From assembly GCF_002879885.1 (NCBI RefSeq), contig NZ_PNYA01000018.1, forward strand, positions 1 to 64,000: a stretch of DNA of 64,000 nt. Direction: 5' to 3'. The translations under genes and the position numbers were made by a program. Of the stretch, positions 1 through 9,037 are shown one piece after another (the stretch's first letter is position 1; each line of letters starts with the position of its first letter). The notes under the pieces are model-generated. The model searched no databases. It was given only the letters and a program-made list of their open reading frames with translations, and was not told the origin of the DNA. The DNA is from Trinickia dabaoshanensis. GTDB lineage: Bacteria; Pseudomonadota; Gammaproteobacteria; Burkholderiales; Burkholderiaceae.

Positions 1-38
1 GTGAACATCGTCTCGGTGTAGCCGTCCGCTCCGCGCAT
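1..38 (-). CDS. Transposase N-terminus (partial)
   Basis: ATG at 38 on the minus strand opens a reading frame starting MRGADGYTETMF that continues past the window edge. This N-terminus resembles IS5/IS1182-type transposases of Burkholderiales that begin with a short MRGxDxxxESLF-like stretch; that resemblance is from memory and only twelve residues are visible. It differs from the transposase at 46.2-47.4 kb, so the two IS elements are unrelated copies. Confidence 0.5.
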   Translation of the reverse strand, partial: MRGADGYTETMF

Positions 39-127
39 CGTTTCGCTCTCAGTGTTGGTCGATTCCTTCTTTCAACGTTTACCCCTCCCGCTCGGATGAC
101 GTCTGCGGGAGGTATTTCAACAGCCTG
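1..127 (-). mobile_element. End of an IS element, cut by the window edge
   Basis: The minus strand carries the first codons of a transposase-like gene running off the window. Directly before it lies non-coding sequence that reaches the broken end of the neighbouring ATPase gene. The presumed terminus on the minus strand reads CAGGCTGTTGAAA, a type of end I associate with DDE-transposase IS elements. The other end is outside the window, so the inverted repeat and target duplication cannot be checked and the exact boundary (about 125-129) is approximate. Confidence 0.6.
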
Positions 128-1073
128 TTAGATCGGGCGGGCGCGCCGTCAAGAGCGCGCAGACGAGCAGCAGATACCGCAGCGTGCCGTCCGACAACTC
201 CGCGGCCGTCAACGGGCGCATCAGTCCGTCTTGGTGAAAGCGTAACGAGAATAGCCCCCCGGGCTCGCTGTCGATCGTGACGCTGGCCCCGGGGAACGCA
301 TCGGCAACGGCATCGTCGAGCGCCGTTCGATCGCCGATCTCACGAATGGTCTGCCAGGCCGCCGCTAGATCTCGGCCATCGTGATGCAAGACCGCGGTCC
401 GCGTACCGATTTGGGAACGGCGGGCGGGCGCGTCGGGATCGATGCGGAAGTGATCGTAAAATCGCCAGCTTCGCATCGATTCGCGGACGTGAAACACCTC
501 GGGGCTTACCGAGTCTCTCCCGATCTGCGAAAAGAGGCTTTCGTACCGCGGCAGGCCCTGCGTCACGACGGCCCACCCGTCATCCGTTCTACGGCGTACC
601 ACGCCCCCCTCGCGATCCACGAGAATGGCGGCAGGACGCACGACCGGGCCGGCCCAAATTGCCTCCCGTTTGAATTCCGGATCGAGCGAGAACGATGACG
701 GCGTGAGTCTGTCTTCGTTCCCGTAACCCGTCACGATGCCCATGCTGACCGCGTAGCCAAACTCGTCACCGCTGAAGCCAAGCCTCAGACGAGGCGGCGG
801 CGACCCTTTAGCGGACCGCTGCACGAGAACCTCGCCTCGCCGCATCCTGCCCGAGCGATCCTCCGGCCCCGCCCAAAGAACCGACTGCAGGCCCCCTTCC
901 CTCGCGAGCGGGCCGACGATGCCGTCGCGCGCAACGCCGGACAAAAGACTCAATGCCCGATACAGATTGGACTTCCCGCTGCCGTTCGCGCCCGTGACCA
1001 CGTTCAGGTTCGTCAGCGGCACAACTAGCTCGCGAATCGATCGATAGTTGGAAATCGCAAGGGCGGTCAGCAT
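117..1073 (-). pseudogene. AAA-family ATPase, 3' end lost to IS insertion
   Basis: A SMC/RecF-like AAA ATPase of the single-polypeptide type common in proteobacterial accessory regions. The N-terminus reads LTALAISNYRSIRELVVPL, followed by a Walker A motif GANGSGKSN (about residues 29-37). Near the end ELSDGTLRYLLLVCALL matches the signature region just before the Walker B strand (LxVLNEPExSLHP in relatives). Here the frame runs ARPPDL and then three foreign residues (TGC) and a stop contributed by the IS end. Relatives are about 370-390 aa; this product has 318 and lacks Walker B and everything after it, so it should not hydrolyse ATP. Function of the intact family is not established. Confidence 0.8.
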
Positions 1074-1265
1074 AGGTGATCCTGATCGGTATCGGGTTCA
1101 AAGCGCGGTTGAAATCCCGAATCCATCGAGCGCGACAGACAGACCCGTCTAGCGTCCGTCTGTCCGCGATGCTTTCGCCTGCGATTTCAAATACGCCACG
1201 TGCCGAAATAATACCCATCCGAATACGGAGCGGCATGTGGCTCGCGCCCTATGCAACTCCGCGAA

Positions 1266-1802
1266 CTACGCGACCGCCGGGAAGTCCAGCGTCGTATCGT
1301 TCACGCGATTCACGAGATTCGTGAACGTAATCGACGCAATGGCGAGATTGATTTCGATGAGGTTGCGATCGGAGTAGCCAGCCGTGCGCACCGCATCGAC
1401 AACCGCCTCGGGCACCGTTCCGCGTGTGCCGACCAGTGCGCGCACGTAGGCCGCCAACGCGTCGCGCTTCGCATCGCCGGTTGCACCGCCCGCACGCACC
1501 TGCTTCATATCGTCGCTCGATAGCCCGGCGAGTTTGCCCATCAACGTATGCGCGGCGACGCAATAGTCACAGCCCACGTGCTCGCTGACGACGAGCTTGA
1601 TCACTTCGATATCCGGCTTGCCGAGCGTACTCGCGGCAACGGCCCCGTCGAACGCGAGCGCCGCGCTGAGCGCTTCGAGACTATGCGAGCCGATGGTCGC
1701 GTAGGCATTGGGTACCTTGCCGGCGGCCTTCTTGATCTTTGCGAACACCTCGGCGGCCGGGCCGGTGGCTTCTTCGGGGCGAATGGTGGCGAGACGGGAC
1801 AT
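1266..1802 (-). CDS. Carboxymuconolactone decarboxylase-family / AhpD-like protein
   Basis: 178 aa, all alpha-helical CMD fold. The redox motif CDYCVAAH (about residues 78-85), with its CxxC and following histidine, is typical of AhpD-like alkylhydroperoxidases, so a thiol-dependent peroxidase or disulfide-carrier role is more likely than the decarboxylase of the protocatechuate pathway, which lacks this CxxC. The gene is divergent from the cupin-AraC regulator at 1923, with about 120 bp between starts, an arrangement common for AraC regulators and the small CMD gene they control. The pairing as regulator and target is inferred. Confidence 0.85.
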   Translation of the reverse strand: MSRLATIRPEEATGPAAEVFAKIKKAAGKVPNAYATIGSHSLEALSAALAFDGAVAASTLGKPDIEVIKLVVSEHVGCDYCVAAHTLMGKLAGLSSDDMKQVRAGGATGDAKRDALAAYVRALVGTRGTVPEAVVDAVRTAGYSDRNLIEINLAIASITFTNLVNRVNDTTLDFPAVA

Positions 1803-1922
1803 GAACGGACTCCTTTCGGGTTGATTGGGTTAGCCATGTTCGATGGCATGGGAGAGAGTTTAGGCCCGCAGGACGAGCTTATTAATGCCATAATTCGGCA
1901 ACTTCATGCTCAAACGTCTCAC

Positions 1923-2903
1923 ATGGAATTACTGGACCGACTGCTCTCGCTGATGCCTGTCACCGGACGGCTGGATGTACGGTGTCACTTCGGCTCCCCG
2001 TGGACCATCGACCATCCCGAGTCGAACGAGTGGGAATTCCCGTATCACGTGCTGTTGCGTGGCGAGGCGGTCGTCGAAAGCGATGCCGGCGGGAAGAGCG
2101 CGCCCGCGATCCGGATGAAAGCCGGCGATATCGTGCTCTTCCCCTCCGGTAGCGCTCACCGGTTGCACGACGGCAGCGGCGACCGGCCCCGGGCTACGCG
2201 CAAACGGAACAACAACGGATTGACCATTGCGACGAACGGCGGCGCAAACGAAGGCGCCGATGTATTGTGCGGGCGCTTCGTGCTCCCTGCCGTCCCGCAG
2301 CGGTTGATGCGCGACCACCTGCCCGGACGCCTGATCGTAAGCAGCGTGATCGAGGGTGAGGGGCGCTCGCGAGAGGCGGCGTTTGCCGCCACCCGGCTCG
2401 CCCGCGTCATTGAATTGATGCGAGAGGAAGCATTCGAGCAGCGGCCGGGCTTCGCGACGGTCGTCAATCAGCTTTCGGGCGCTCTGTTCGCGCTCACCCT
2501 GCGTTGCGCCTCCGAAACCGACCAGGCGCCGCGAGGCTTGCTTGCGCTTGCTCAGCGTCAGCGCCTGCAACCGGCACTCGCGGCCATGTTCGACGAGCCT
2601 GAAAAACCATGGACGCTTCCCAGCCTGGCTGAGCTCTGCCATATGTCCCGCGCTACGTTCGCGCGCCATTTCGACGAAGCGATCGGCCGCTCAGCGGCCG
2701 ACGTACTCACGGAAATTCGCATGGCGCTTGCCGGCCGCAAACTCGCTCAAACCGGCATGTCGATCGCCGAAATCGGCGAAGCGGTGGGCTATCGATCCGA
2801 AGCCGCGTTTCAGCGGGTCTTCAAGCGACAGGTAGGCGTGACCCCGGCGAAATGGCGCGCCGATTCCACAAGACAAGCGTTGCCGGAAGCAACCGCCCGC
2901 TGA
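1923..2903 (+). CDS. AraC-family regulator with N-terminal cupin domain
   Basis: About 326 aa starting MELLDRLLSLMPVTGRLDV; the open frame extends far upstream, but this ATG fits the family start. The N-terminal half is a cupin_6 sensor (histidine-containing GEAVVESDAGG and AGDIVLFPSGSAHRLHD). The C-terminal AraC domain has two helix-turn-helix units, LAELCHMSRATFARHFDEAIG and MSIAEIGEAVGYRSEAAFQRVFKR, ending in the usual GVTPAKWR. The divergent AhpD-like gene is the likely target. The ligand is unknown. Confidence 0.88.
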   Translation: MELLDRLLSLMPVTGRLDVRCHFGSPWTIDHPESNEWEFPYHVLLRGEAVVESDAGGKSAPAIRMKAGDIVLFPSGSAHRLHDGSGDRPRATRKRNNNGLTIATNGGANEGADVLCGRFVLPAVPQRLMRDHLPGRLIVSSVIEGEGRSREAAFAATRLARVIELMREEAFEQRPGFATVVNQLSGALFALTLRCASETDQAPRGLLALAQRQRLQPALAAMFDEPEKPWTLPSLAELCHMSRATFARHFDEAIGRSAADVLTEIRMALAGRKLAQTGMSIAEIGEAVGYRSEAAFQRVFKRQVGVTPAKWRADSTRQALPEATAR

Positions 2904-3041
2904 ATATTGCCGTTCATTGATAACCGAAAAACATCAATCCTTCGAAAAATTGCAATTAACGTTCGATCGATTGCGGGAGAACATCCCTGAAACGCCGAAG
3001 AGCGGACCATCGCCCATTTCGGCATCTCAGGAGACACATCG

Positions 3042-4340
3042 ATGCACCCCTCCCCCTCTACCGTTGCGCGGGGCCGTTCGAAGGCCGCCGTGGTCTTTCG
3101 CGTCACGGCCGGAAATTTTCTTGAACAGTTCGACTTCTTTCTGTTCGGCTTCTACGCCACGCAAATCGCCAACGTCTTCTTTCCTTCCGGAAGCGAATTC
3201 GCCTCGTTGATGATGACGTTCGCCGTCTTCGGCGCCGGCTTTCTCATGCGTCCGCTGGGCGCGATCGTGCTCGGCGCGTACATCGACGACGTGGGCCGCC
3301 GCAAAGGCCTCATCGTCACGCTCTCGATCATGGCGAGCGGCACGATCCTCATCGCATTCGTCCCCGGCTACGCGACGATCGGCCTTCTCGCGCCCGCGCT
3401 CGTGCTCGTGGGCCGGCTTCTGCAGGGATTCTCCGCGGGCGCGGAGTTGGGCGGCGTATCCGTGTACCTCGCCGAAATGGCGACGCCCGGCCGCAAAGGC
3501 TTCTTCACGAGTTGGCAATCGGCGAGTCAACAGGTGGCGATCGTCGTGGCCGCGGGTCTCGGCTTCGGGCTTCATGAATGGCAAAACGCGACGACCATTG
3601 CGGCGTGGGGATGGCGGCTCCCATTCTTCGTCGGCTGCATGATCGTGCCGTTCATCTTCCTGCTGCGCCGGAATTTGGAAGAGACACAGGAGTTCAAAGC
3701 ACGCCGGCATCGCCCGAGCATGCGCGAAGTGTTTCAAACGCTCGGCCAGAACTGGGCTGTCGTACTCGCCGGCATGATGCTCGTCGCCATGACCACCGCG
3801 AGCTTTTATCTGATCACGGTGTACGCCCCGACGTTCGGCAAGACCGTCCTGCACCTGAGCACCGCCGATAGTTTGCTGGTCACGCTGTGTGTCGCCGTGT
3901 CCAACTTCGTATGGCTTCCGATAGGCGGCGCGCTATCCGACCGGATCGGCCGCCGGCCACTTCTTACGGGCATGACGATATTGAACATCGCGACCGCCTA
4001 TCCGGCACTCTCCTTGCTTGCCCATGCGCCGAGCTTCCTGAACATGCTGCTCGTTCTTCTCTGGCTCTCGTTCATGTACGGCCTCTACAACGGCGCAATG
4101 GTCGTCGCGCTGACGGAAGTGATGCCGGCGCAGGTACGCGTCGCCGGCTTCTCGCTGGCGTATAGCCTCGCGACCGCCGTATTCGGTGGCTTCACGCCCG
4201 CTATCTCGACGGCGCTGATCCATATGACCGGAGACAAAGCGGCACCCGGCTACTGGATGAGCTTTGCCGCGGCGTGCGCCCTTGTTTCGACGTTCGCACT
4301 GTATCGCCGCCGCGCAACGACGTTGAGTCCGGCGCACTGA
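3042..4340 (+). CDS. MFS transporter, metabolite:H+ symporter (citrate/tricarballylate type)
   Basis: 432 aa with about twelve membrane segments. The stretch [20 protein letters not shown] followed by [18 protein letters not shown], and the loop motif DDVGRRKG between helices 2 and 3, are typical of the MHS subfamily and closest in my reading to CitA/TcuC proton symporters for citrate or tricarballylate. The start at 3042 is preceded by AGGAGAC at a good distance. It is followed after 52 bp by a periplasmic binding protein gene in the same direction, with a LysR gene convergent downstream. Substrate is inferred from family only. Confidence 0.85.
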   Translation: MHPSPSTVARGRSKAAVVFRVTAGNFLEQFDFFLFGFYATQIANVFFPSGSEFASLMMTFAVFGAGFLMRPLGAIVLGAYIDDVGRRKGLIVTLSIMASGTILIAFVPGYATIGLLAPALVLVGRLLQGFSAGAELGGVSVYLAEMATPGRKGFFTSWQSASQQVAIVVAAGLGFGLHEWQNATTIAAWGWRLPFFVGCMIVPFIFLLRRNLEETQEFKARRHRPSMREVFQTLGQNWAVVLAGMMLVAMTTASFYLITVYAPTFGKTVLHLSTADSLLVTLCVAVSNFVWLPIGGALSDRIGRRPLLTGMTILNIATAYPALSLLAHAPSFLNMLLVLLWLSFMYGLYNGAMVVALTEVMPAQVRVAGFSLAYSLATAVFGGFTPAISTALIHMTGDKAAPGYWMSFAAACALVSTFALYRRRATTLSPAH

Positions 4341-4392
4341 GCGAGAGCTTAATCGGCATCGCCCAAATCCCATCCGATCCAACACGACTCCG

Positions 4393-5178
4393 ATGATGAA
4401 AAACCTGTTTTTGAAGCTATGCGCGGCAGCGCTCGTCGCAACCTCGGCCGCGGCGGCGAACGTACAGGCCGCCGATCTGCACGTCATGACATCCGGCGGC
4501 TTTACCGCGGCGTACAAGGTGCTCGGCCCTAAGTTCGCCGCCAAGACCGGCGATACGCTCGACACCGCGCTGGGCCCCTCGATGGGGAAATCGCCCGAAG
4601 CCATTCCCAATCGGCTCGAGCGCGGCGAGCCCGCCGACGCCGTCATCATGGTGGGATATGCACTCGATAAATTGATTGCGGACGGCAAGATCATCCCCGG
4701 ATCGCGCGTCGAGTTGGCCGATTCACGCATCGGCATGGTCGTGCGCGAAGGCGCGCCCAAGCCCGATATCGGCACGCCGGACGACCTGCGTCAGGTGCTG
4801 TTGCATGCCAAATCGATCGCCTACTCGGACAGCGCCAGCGGTGTCTACATCGAGCGGGAGTTGTTCAAGAAGCTCGGCATCGAAGATCAGGTCAAGTCCA
4901 AGGCCGAAATGATTCCGCGCATTCCCGTCGCCTCTGTGGTGGCCAAGGGCGACTATGAAGTCGGCTTTCAGCAAGTCAGCGAATTGCTGCCGGTGAAGGG
5001 AGCGACCTTTGTCGGAAAGATTCCCGAATCGCTGCAATCGGTCACGCGCTTCGCCGCGGGCATCCCCGTCAACGCGCAGCATCCGAAGGAAGCGAAAGCC
5101 TTGCTCGAGTATCTCGCGTCACCCTCCGTTCAAGCGGAAGTGAAATCGACGGGGCTCGACAGCGTGTCCCCTCGTTGA
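4393..5178 (+). CDS. Periplasmic ModA-like substrate-binding protein
   Basis: 261 aa with a clear signal peptide (MMKNLFLKLCAAALVATSAA, cleavage near NVQAAD). The mature part begins LHVMTSGGFTAAYKVLGPKF, the first strand and loop of type II periplasmic binding proteins of the ModA/extracellular solute-binding class. No ABC permease or ATPase is adjacent; the upstream gene is an MHS symporter, probably in the same operon (gap 52 bp). Such stand-alone ModA-like proteins are common in Burkholderiales and their ligand is generally not known, so molybdate should not be assumed. Confidence 0.8.
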   Translation: MMKNLFLKLCAAALVATSAAAANVQAADLHVMTSGGFTAAYKVLGPKFAAKTGDTLDTALGPSMGKSPEAIPNRLERGEPADAVIMVGYALDKLIADGKIIPGSRVELADSRIGMVVREGAPKPDIGTPDDLRQVLLHAKSIAYSDSASGVYIERELFKKLGIEDQVKSKAEMIPRIPVASVVAKGDYEVGFQQVSELLPVKGATFVGKIPESLQSVTRFAAGIPVNAQHPKEAKALLEYLASPSVQAEVKSTGLDSVSPR

Positions 5179-5185
5179 AACCGAG

Positions 5186-6148
5186 CTACCGAGAGACTCG
5201 CCGTTTCGATTTCGAAGATGCGCCGATTTCCGCGGTATCGGCGCCTACAGCGCCGCCGCGCTTCGTCTCGACAATCGTCTTGTGAAACTCCAGGGCGGCC
5301 GGCGTAAGCGGCCGCCCACGCCGCCTCACGATCCCGACGCGCCGCTTCACCACGGGCTCGACCAGCGGCACACTCGTGAGCACCGGATGATCGCGTCCCG
5401 GCATCGCCATCGACGGCACGGCCGCGACACCGAGCCCCGCTTCGACGAGCCCGAGCATCGTCGTGACGTGTCGCGTCTCGCAGACGCTCGGCGCGCGCGG
5501 CGCGACGGCCGACAACGCCTGATCGAGCAGTAGGCGGTTGCCGGAAGTCTTATCCACCGAGACGTATTCGTACTCGTAAAGCTCGTTCCAGGTCACGCGC
5601 TTTTTATTCGCCAACGGGTGATCGCGACGACAAGCGGCAACGAAGCGCTCTTGCAGCAGCACTTTGAATTCGACCTCCGCGTCCTGGCTGCCGATAAAGC
5701 TCACGCCGAAATCGGCCTCGCCGCTCATGACGGCAGCCAGCACGTCGTTTGCGCTCGAATCCAACAGCTTGACCCGGATGCGCGGAAAGCGGCGACGATA
5801 CGTCGAGATGACGGCCGGCAGGAAGTAGTAGGCCACCGACGGCACGCAGGCGATGGTCACGTGACCCATCCGGCTCGACGACACGTCGCGTATGCCGAGC
5901 AACGCGACGTCGAGGTCGTCGAGCAGTTGTTCCGCGCTTGGCGCGAATACGCGGCCGACGGTGGTGAGCGTGACGCTTCGCGTCGTTCGCTCGAATAGAC
6001 GCACGCCGAGCGCTTGCTCGAGCTTGTCGATGCGACGGCTCAGTGCCGGCTGCGAGATGTTGACGGCCTCGGCGGCCTTGCGGAAGCTACCCAACTCAGC
6101 CACAGCGCGAAACGCCTGCAAATCGTTCAAATCGAAGTTGATGCCCAT
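5186..6148 (-). CDS. LysR-family transcriptional regulator
   Basis: About 320 aa from the ATG giving MGINFDLNDLQAFRAVAELG; an upstream in-frame start at 6178 adds ten residues and is less family-like. N-terminal winged HTH with SFRKAAEAVNISQPALSRRI, linker helix, then a LysR substrate-binding domain (DVLAAVMSGEADFGVSFIG, VEAGLGVAAVPSMAM). The end is convergent with the binding-protein gene (7 bp apart). By position it may control the transporter pair, but the promoters are not adjacent, so the target is uncertain. Confidence 0.9.
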   Translation of the reverse strand: MGINFDLNDLQAFRAVAELGSFRKAAEAVNISQPALSRRIDKLEQALGVRLFERTTRSVTLTTVGRVFAPSAEQLLDDLDVALLGIRDVSSSRMGHVTIACVPSVAYYFLPAVISTYRRRFPRIRVKLLDSSANDVLAAVMSGEADFGVSFIGSQDAEVEFKVLLQERFVAACRRDHPLANKKRVTWNELYEYEYVSVDKTSGNRLLLDQALSAVAPRAPSVCETRHVTTMLGLVEAGLGVAAVPSMAMPGRDHPVLTSVPLVEPVVKRRVGIVRRRGRPLTPAALEFHKTIVETKRGGAVGADTAEIGASSKSKRRVSR

Positions 6149-6346
6149 GGGAATGCTCCGCGTTTCGGATGCGGACATTTTGCATCAGCCGATTCAAGGC
6201 GACTGAGCCGGCGCCGATCTTTTTCGGCTAAAGTGGCTTCGCATCGCAACCTGCTACCATTCCGTCACCCTTTCTCAAGAATGAGCGGCATTTGCCGTTA
6301 ATTCAGTTCGTCCATCACCCTTTCCTCGTCGTGGCGGGGACGCGCT

Positions 6347-7570
6347 TTGACAACCGCGATGAGAGTCGATTTAGCCACCCTTTACTTTTTAATAATCGGA
6401 ACGTTGCTAGCGAGTTCCGCCATGATGTACTGGGAGCACCTATCGCATCCCAAGCGGAGCAAGGAGCTACGCACGCTGGCGGTTGGATTTGCGACGCTGG
6501 GCGCCGGCTGCGCGGTGGCTGCATTTCGGCGGGAATGGCTGGGCACCGCCGGCGCCGCCGTGAGCAATCTCGTCATTCTGGGCGGTTATCTCCTCGTTCT
6601 TCGCGGTGTCGCGGCATTCAACGGCCGACGGTACTTGCGGTGCTCGGTAGCATTGCTGCTCTTGATGGGCCTAACGTGGGCCGTAGCCGGCGTGCGCTGG
6701 CAAGCCGCCGTTTGGCTCTACGTGAGTGCCGTTCCGATCGCGCTAGCAACCGCCATGACGGCACGGGAATTGATGCGCACCGATGGAATGCCCGCCGTTC
6801 AATCTCGACGTGTCGCGGTCGCAGTGACGAGCGTCCACACGTTGTTTTATGCAGCCAGGGCGTTCGGCCTGCCATGGCTGTACTCCATCTACGGGGTGCG
6901 CGCACTATCGGTTTCCAGCGAAATCACCATGTACGAAGGGGTGCTCTATTCCGTCGTCTTGCCGATGACCCTATTACGTCTCACGCGCGAAGAAGTGCAT
7001 GGCGAATTGTTGCAGGAGTCTCGTTCGGATTATTTGACTCGCTTGGGCAATAGACGGTTGTTCTTCGAGGAGGGAGAGCGAATCGTCAACGAGTCCGCGA
7101 CGCATCGGCAACCGGTCGCATTACTCGCGTTCGATCTCGACCGCTTCAAGAAAATCAACGATCGCTATGGGCACAAGACCGGTGACGAGGTGTTGAAATC
7201 ATTCGCGGATACGGTCCGCGCCACCGCGAGCGCGGACGCGATTCTCGCGCGAATCGGTGGCGAAGAGTTCGCGGCCCTGCTGCCGGGCTGTGACAGCCAC
7301 CGCGCGAGCAAGGTTGGCGAGGCCGTTGCGCACCGGTTCGCCGCGACGTCGCATAGCGTCGACGGCGACACCTTTCGCGCCACCGTCAGCATTGGTCTAG
7401 CGGTGCCGGGCCGCGGCACAGCGTCGCTTGCCGATCTGCTCTCGGCCGCCGACCAAGCGTTATATCGAGCCAAGTCGCTCGGCGGCAACCGGCTCGTTCA
7501 CTACGACGACTGCCGCGAAGACGTCGATGCCGAGGACGCACGCCGAGAAAGTCTGCAGCCGCCTGCTTGA
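6347..7570 (+). CDS. Membrane-anchored GGDEF diguanylate cyclase
   Basis: 407 aa. The first 210 residues form about six hydrophobic segments, an uncharacterised membrane sensor. The C-terminal GGDEF domain starts near SRSDYLTRLGNRRLFFEE, has AFDLDRFKKINDRYGHKTGD and the active-site loop GGEEF (about residues 304-308). The usual product-inhibition site RxxD just before that loop is absent: the corresponding stretch is ATASADAILAR. The enzyme should therefore make cyclic di-GMP without classic feedback at the I-site. Convergent with pcaF; apparently a single-gene unit. Confidence 0.9.
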   Translation: MTTAMRVDLATLYFLIIGTLLASSAMMYWEHLSHPKRSKELRTLAVGFATLGAGCAVAAFRREWLGTAGAAVSNLVILGGYLLVLRGVAAFNGRRYLRCSVALLLLMGLTWAVAGVRWQAAVWLYVSAVPIALATAMTARELMRTDGMPAVQSRRVAVAVTSVHTLFYAARAFGLPWLYSIYGVRALSVSSEITMYEGVLYSVVLPMTLLRLTREEVHGELLQESRSDYLTRLGNRRLFFEEGERIVNESATHRQPVALLAFDLDRFKKINDRYGHKTGDEVLKSFADTVRATASADAILARIGGEEFAALLPGCDSHRASKVGEAVAHRFAATSHSVDGDTFRATVSIGLAVPGRGTASLADLLSAADQALYRAKSLGGNRLVHYDDCREDVDAEDARRESLQPPA

Positions 7571-7612
7571 CGCGCGATACCGCAAGGCGGCCATCAGCGC
7601 CAATTCGTCGTT

Positions 7613-8815
7613 TCAGACCCGCTCCAGCACGAGCGCGATCCCCTGCCCCACGCCGATACACATCGTGCATAGCGCGTATCGGCCGCCGGTACGGGCAAGC
7701 TGATACATCGCCGTCGTCGCAAGCCGGGCCCCGGACGCACCGAGTGGATGCCCCAGCGCGATCGCCCCGCCGTTCGGGTTCAGCCGCTCATCGTCGTCCG
7801 AGATCCCGAGCGCGCGTCCCACAGCCAGCGCTTGCGCGGCAAATGCTTCGTTCAACTCGATGACGTCCATCTGCTCCAGGGTCAAACCAGCCACGCGCAG
7901 CACCTTGCGCACGGCGTCGATGGGCCCAACGCCCATGATGCGCGGCGCAACACCCGCCGTCGCCATCGCCACGATGCGAGCGCGGGGCCGCAAGCCGAAT
8001 TTAGCCGCGCTGCGTTCGTTCGCCAGCAACAATGCACATGCACCGTCGTTCACGCCCGATGCATTGCCCGCCGTCACCGTCCCATCAGGCCGCACCACTC
8101 CTTTGAGCTTGGCAAGCGCCTCGAGCGTCGTTGCGCGGGGATGTTCGTCCTTCGCCACCCAGAGCGGGTCCCCCTTTTTCTGGGCCACGGCGACCGGAAC
8201 GATCTCTTCGGTAAACCGCCCGCTCTCTTGCGCCGCCGCCGCACGCTGCTGACTACGCAGCGCAAATCTATCTTGATCGTCACGGCCGATCGCGAACTCG
8301 CTCGCCACGTTCTCCGCCGTCTCGGGCATCGAATCGACGCCATACATCGCCCGCATCGCAGGATTGACGAAACGCCAGCCGATGGTCGTATCTTCGATCT
8401 TGGCGGCGCGGCTGAACGCGCTTTCCGCCTTGCCCATGACGAACGGCGCACGGCTCATGCTTTCCACGCCGCCTGCAATCATGAGCGCAGTCTCGCCGCT
8501 CTTGATCGCCCGCGCCGCGATACCCAGCGCATCGAGCCCCGACCCGCAAAGCCGATTGACCGTGCTGCCCGGAATCTCTTCGGGCAAACCGGCGAGCAGC
8601 GTCGCCATGCGGGCGACGTTGCGGTTGTCCTCCCCCGCCTGGTTCGCGCAGCCGAAGATGACGTCGTCGATCGCGCTCCAATCGACCGTGGCGTTGCGCT
8701 CGATCAGCGCTTTGATCGGCACCGCGGCCAGATCGTCGGCGCGCACCGATGCCAGTGCACCGCCGTAGCGACCGATCGGCGTTCGAATTGCGTCGCAGAT
8801 ATAGGCGTTTTCCAT
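7613..8815 (-). CDS. pcaF: 3-oxoadipyl-CoA thiolase
   Basis: 400 aa starting MENAYICDAIRTPIGRYGG, with AAAGGAT as ribosome binding site. It cleaves beta-ketoadipyl-CoA to succinyl-CoA and acetyl-CoA, the last step of the beta-ketoadipate pathway. Thiolase residues are visible: nucleophilic Cys in NRLCGSGLDALG, His in GGAIALGHPLGASGAR and the second Cys in CTMCIGVGQG. The MENAYICDAIRTPIGRYGG N-terminus is that of PcaF rather than PhaA/AtoB thiolases. It is divergent from pcaR, and the space between carries two PcaR-like sites. Confidence 0.92.
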   Translation of the reverse strand: MENAYICDAIRTPIGRYGGALASVRADDLAAVPIKALIERNATVDWSAIDDVIFGCANQAGEDNRNVARMATLLAGLPEEIPGSTVNRLCGSGLDALGIAARAIKSGETALMIAGGVESMSRAPFVMGKAESAFSRAAKIEDTTIGWRFVNPAMRAMYGVDSMPETAENVASEFAIGRDDQDRFALRSQQRAAAAQESGRFTEEIVPVAVAQKKGDPLWVAKDEHPRATTLEALAKLKGVVRPDGTVTAGNASGVNDGACALLLANERSAAKFGLRPRARIVAMATAGVAPRIMGVGPIDAVRKVLRVAGLTLEQMDVIELNEAFAAQALAVGRALGISDDDERLNPNGGAIALGHPLGASGARLATTAMYQLARTGGRYALCTMCIGVGQGIALVLERV

Positions 8816-8904
8816 CTCGGATCCTTTGCGTGCGCCGGCCGCCCCGGCTTCATGGTCATGACATTCGATGAGGCAATCTTGGGGTTGCTCAACACCCTCG
8901 TCAA

Positions 8905-8938
8905 GTGCGATCATCAGAATACTGTGCGATTATCGATC
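8905..8938 (+). promoter_or_regulatory. Paired PcaR-like operator upstream of pcaF and pcaR
   Basis: GTGCGATTATCGATC at 8924-8938 matches, on the reverse strand, the known PcaR consensus GTTCGATAATCGCAC at 14 of 15 positions. A weaker copy, GTGCGATCATCAGAA, starts 19 bp earlier at 8905. The site lies about 90 bp before the pcaF start and about 100 bp before the pcaR start, so it could control both. The same pair with the same 19-bp spacing occurs before pcaIJ. Confidence 0.8.
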
Positions 8939-9037
8939 ATCTGGCGAACCAATTGCATCGAAGCGCCTGCCGTCAACGGCAACCTTCGCGCGTATAACGC
9001 CCCCATCGCTATAATTCGCCCAGCTAAAGGAACTGCC

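Noticed and set aside
7748-9037. Long 5' extension of the pcaR frame
   Set aside because: It is antisense to pcaF; the IclR-family start with a ribosome binding site is at 9038.
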